A program made the translations under genes and the position numbers. The notes under the pieces were generated by a model. It was given only the letters and a program-made list of their open reading frames with translations. It ran no database searches and was not told where the DNA came from. From NCBI GenBank assembly GCA_947278105.1, contig CAMYOR010000039.1:1-8042 (forward strand): a DNA stretch of 8,042 bases, given 5' to 3'. The number at the start of each line of letters is the position of its first letter. Within the stretch, counting starts at the first letter, position 1. Shown here piece after piece: positions 6,010 through 8,042 of the stretch. The stretch is from an uncultured Tissierellia bacterium (lineage in GTDB: Bacteria; Bacillota; Clostridia; Tissierellales; Peptoniphilaceae).

Positions 6010-7452
6010 ATGTCAGTTATGACTGCAATTGCCTGGATCGGCATAATGTTTCTAATTGCAATGATCTTGCGTGCGAAGATCCCTTTTTTAGGAAATAATC
6101 TCGTCCCTGCATGTCTTATTGGCGGGGTCATTGGCGTTATTTTAGTGAACACTGTCGGACTTGAAGGAACCTCTTCAGCAGATTATACGTTAATTTCTGC
6201 ACAATTGTATACTTTCATGTTCATTAACTTAGGATTTACAGTTCCTGAAAAGACTGAAAAAAGAAAAGAAAAAATACGTAGTTTAAAAGAATTTAGAGCC
6301 CGCATGGGAGATAGTATGATGTCTGGGATTGTTGGCATGGGCTCCTATTGGGCAATAGCTTATGCTTTTCAAGCTCTGATCGGATTTGGTATTCTGGTTT
6401 TGATTGGCCAAATTTGGAAAATGCCCCCGGTATATGGGATGCTCATTCCCTTTGGCTTCGCACAAGGCCCTGGTCAGGCGGTTACTTACGGTACGTTAAT
6501 AGAAAAAGCGGGCTGGCCAGAAGCAATCCAGGTAGCTATTTTATTTTCAGCGGTAGGTTTTTTAGTTGCCTATTTTTTCGGAGTGCCTTTTGCCAAGTTT
6601 GGAATACGAAAAGGGATTGCCAGCTCGAAAGTGAAACTAAGTAAGGAGCTGATTCGAGGGATCAACGACCCAGACCATCAGGAAAGTTATGGCAAATTAA
6701 CAACATACAGTGGAAATTTGGATGTATTGACCTTCCATGTTGCCTTGATTGGAATTGGTTGGATTTTAGGTTTACAGATTGGAAAATTATGGGCGTTTGT
6801 TCCAGGATATTTCGGAGAGCTATTCTCAAAGTTGCTCTTCTTCAATGGTATGTTAGCGGCTTATGCTGTTCGATTCCTTATGGGAAAGCTAGGACTCTTA
6901 ATATACTTAGATCGTGGAACACAGGTTCGGATTACGAACGCCTCTACAGATTTTATGGTCGTAGCTGCTTTTATGGCAATCAATATGCAAATTGTCAGCA
7001 AATGGATTGTCCCGGTCCTAATCATTTGTGCTGTAGTGGCTGTCGTCACCTGGTTCACCTTATCCTATTTTGCTCCGCGCTTTGGAGGAAGGAATGATTT
7101 TGAGCGTCTCCTTGGCGAGTGGGGAACAGTTACCGGGACGAACGCAACAGGCTTATCATTAGTCCGAATCGTTGATCCGGAAAACCAGACGACAACGGCT
7201 GCAGAATTAGGTCCAGCGAATATTGTGAATGTTCCTGCATCTTATGTTGTTGCACCGGCGATTGTAGCTTTTGCTGCAAATGAAATGAGTACTGGCCATA
7301 TGCTTATTGCCCTTGGTGGAACGATTGTGGCATATCTGATCTTTATGAAAGTCGTTGGAGTTTGGGGGCCAAAAACCTTTGATGTAAAAAAAGGAGAAAA
7401 ATATAAAGACGGAAAAGTGATTATGCGCGATGGAAAAAGTGTTTCTGAATAA
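6010..7452 (+). CDS. GltS-family sodium/glutamate-type symporter
   Basis: This is an integral membrane protein of 480 residues with many hydrophobic segments and no separate signal peptide. It resembles the Na+/glutamate symporter family GltS. Two glycine-rich half-repeats typical of the re-entrant loops are visible: FGFAQGPGQAVTYGTLIEKAG from residue 148, and GTVTGTNATGLSLVRIVDPE at 372-391. A charged loop (about 79-100, PEKTEKRKEK...) and a polar C-terminal tail after GVWGPKTF make it longer than the 401-residue E. coli GltS; such longer members are known. The substrate is probably a dicarboxylate amino acid or related acid, but this is not shown by sequence. The start is uncertain: ATG 6010 gives 480 residues, but ATG 6019 (477 residues) is better placed if coupled to the six-codon ORF that overlaps it. 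It lies 72 nt after the oxidoreductase gene and 83 nt before the amidohydrolase, probably in one transcript. Confidence 0.87.
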   Translation: MSVMTAIAWIGIMFLIAMILRAKIPFLGNNLVPACLIGGVIGVILVNTVGLEGTSSADYTLISAQLYTFMFINLGFTVPEKTEKRKEKIRSLKEFRARMGDSMMSGIVGMGSYWAIAYAFQALIGFGILVLIGQIWKMPPVYGMLIPFGFAQGPGQAVTYGTLIEKAGWPEAIQVAILFSAVGFLVAYFFGVPFAKFGIRKGIASSKVKLSKELIRGINDPDHQESYGKLTTYSGNLDVLTFHVALIGIGWILGLQIGKLWAFVPGYFGELFSKLLFFNGMLAAYAVRFLMGKLGLLIYLDRGTQVRITNASTDFMVVAAFMAINMQIVSKWIVPVLIICAVVAVVTWFTLSYFAPRFGGRNDFERLLGEWGTVTGTNATGLSLVRIVDPENQTTTAAELGPANIVNVPASYVVAPAIVAFAANEMSTGHMLIALGGTIVAYLIFMKVVGVWGPKTFDVKKGEKYKDGKVIMRDGKSVSE

Positions 7453-7535
7453 GCGCAGTGATTGAATTGTCTTATAAATTTGGAGCTGTAGCCTATTAGG
7501 ACTTGTAAAACCTTATTAATGAGTTGGGAGTAATT

Positions 7536-7994
7536 ATGAATCCATATTGGGAACACCACGCGGATGTGATATTTATTAATGGCAGTGTAGTTACGATAAA
7601 TCTGGAAAATCAAATTTATTCAGCAATGGCAACGGAAGGTAATCATATTTTGTATGTCGGCTCAAAGGAGGAAGCCCTTGCTTTTTTGGATCCACATACA
7701 CGGGTGATCGATCTTAAAGGTAGAACTTTGATGCCTGGTATTATAGATACACATTTCCATGCTATTTTATCCGGCCTGTTGGGGGACGACGTGGAAAGCG
7801 GCATGATTGATACCTCTTATCAAAAGATTCAGACCTTGCATGGTATGCTTGAGAAACTTAGAGAATGCGTAGCGAAAAAAAAGCCAGGCGAATGGATTTC
7901 CATGATGGGTTATGAGCCGTTACTTTTTGATGATGAAAAGCGCCATCCGACGATTGAAGAATTGGATGAGATCGCTCCCAATAACCCTGTACAT
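7536..7994 (+). CDS. amidohydrolase family 3 (YtcJ-type), 5' part only
   Basis: The first 153 residues of a metal-dependent amidohydrolase related to YtcJ and N-substituted formamide deformylase, whose full length is typically about 530-550. Visible are the N-terminal beta-sandwich start ADVIFINGSVVTIN (9-22), the metal-binding HxH of the barrel in MPGIIDTHFHA (H73, H75), and EWISMMGYEP followed by HPTIEELDEIAPNNPVH, a family-typical stretch. Members hydrolyse C-N bonds of amides or cyclic amides; the substrate here is unknown. ATG 7536 is chosen because GGGAG (7526-7530) lies 5 nt ahead; an in-frame TTG at 7524 would overlap this site. The reading frame continues as LSLIHI-stop, but those six residues are encoded by the Nextera adapter (from 7995). 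The gene is cut by the end of the insert, not by mutation. Confidence 0.9.
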
Positions 7995-8042
7995 CTGTCT
8001 CTTATACACATCTGACGCTGCCGACGAATAGAGAGGTGTAGA
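7995..8042 (+). other. Illumina Nextera P5-side adapter (artefact)
   Basis: CTGTCTCTTATACACATCT (7995-8013) is the reverse complement of the mosaic end. GACGCTGCCGACGA (8014-8027) is the read-1 adapter in reverse complement. ATAGAGAG (8028-8035) sits at the i5 position and matches the reverse complement of S502 (CTCTCTAT) as I remember it, and GTGTAGA (8036-8042) begins the P5 end. Genomic sequence ends at 7994. Confidence 0.98.

Noticed and set aside
7242..7613. 123-codon open frame on the - strand across the end of the symporter gene and start of the amidohydrolase
   Set aside because: Overlaps two recognised coding regions on the opposite strand and shows no motif; treated as chance.

Overview
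The window is a library or contig sequence of bacterial DNA with intact Illumina Nextera adapters at both ends (1-48 and 7995-8042), so the biological insert is 49-7994. It falls into two parts of different character.

Left part (49-4536): a moderately GC-rich Firmicutes-type housekeeping operon on the + strand, in the order metG - tatD - rnmV - rsmA. This order, with methionyl-tRNA synthetase, a TatD nuclease, ribonuclease M5 and the 16S rRNA dimethyladenosine transferase, is the classic arrangement known from Bacillus and Clostridia. The genes are tightly packed: a 20-nt gap, then 4-nt overlaps of the TTGA and ATGA type. They serve translation: tRNA charging, 5S rRNA maturation and 16S rRNA modification. 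A rho-independent terminator at 161-205 closes an upstream unit, and an extended -10 promoter (TATAAT at 211-216) starts the operon. RNase M5 points to a Gram-positive, low-GC-type lineage, although codon use here is rich in G and C at third positions.

Middle (4537-5013): 477 nt of mostly AT-rich DNA with no gene of normal size. It holds weak hairpins, a TATAAT box without a well-spaced -35, and a 19-codon ORF behind a near-perfect Shine-Dalgarno.

Right part (5014-7994): visibly lower GC and different codon use. It encodes a ketopantoate-reductase-family oxidoreductase, a GltS-family Na+-coupled symporter and the N-terminal 153 residues of a YtcJ-type amidohydrolase cut off by the adapter. 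All are on the + strand with short gaps and probably form one catabolic/transport unit (inference). Either this is an accessory island placed behind rsmA, or the contig joins two genomes; the sequence alone cannot decide.

I see no CRISPR array, rRNA, tRNA, intact transposon or phage gene. I do not find a convincing new biological system here. The items most worth checking are the adapter ends, the composition break, and the small ORFs ahead of the right-hand genes.
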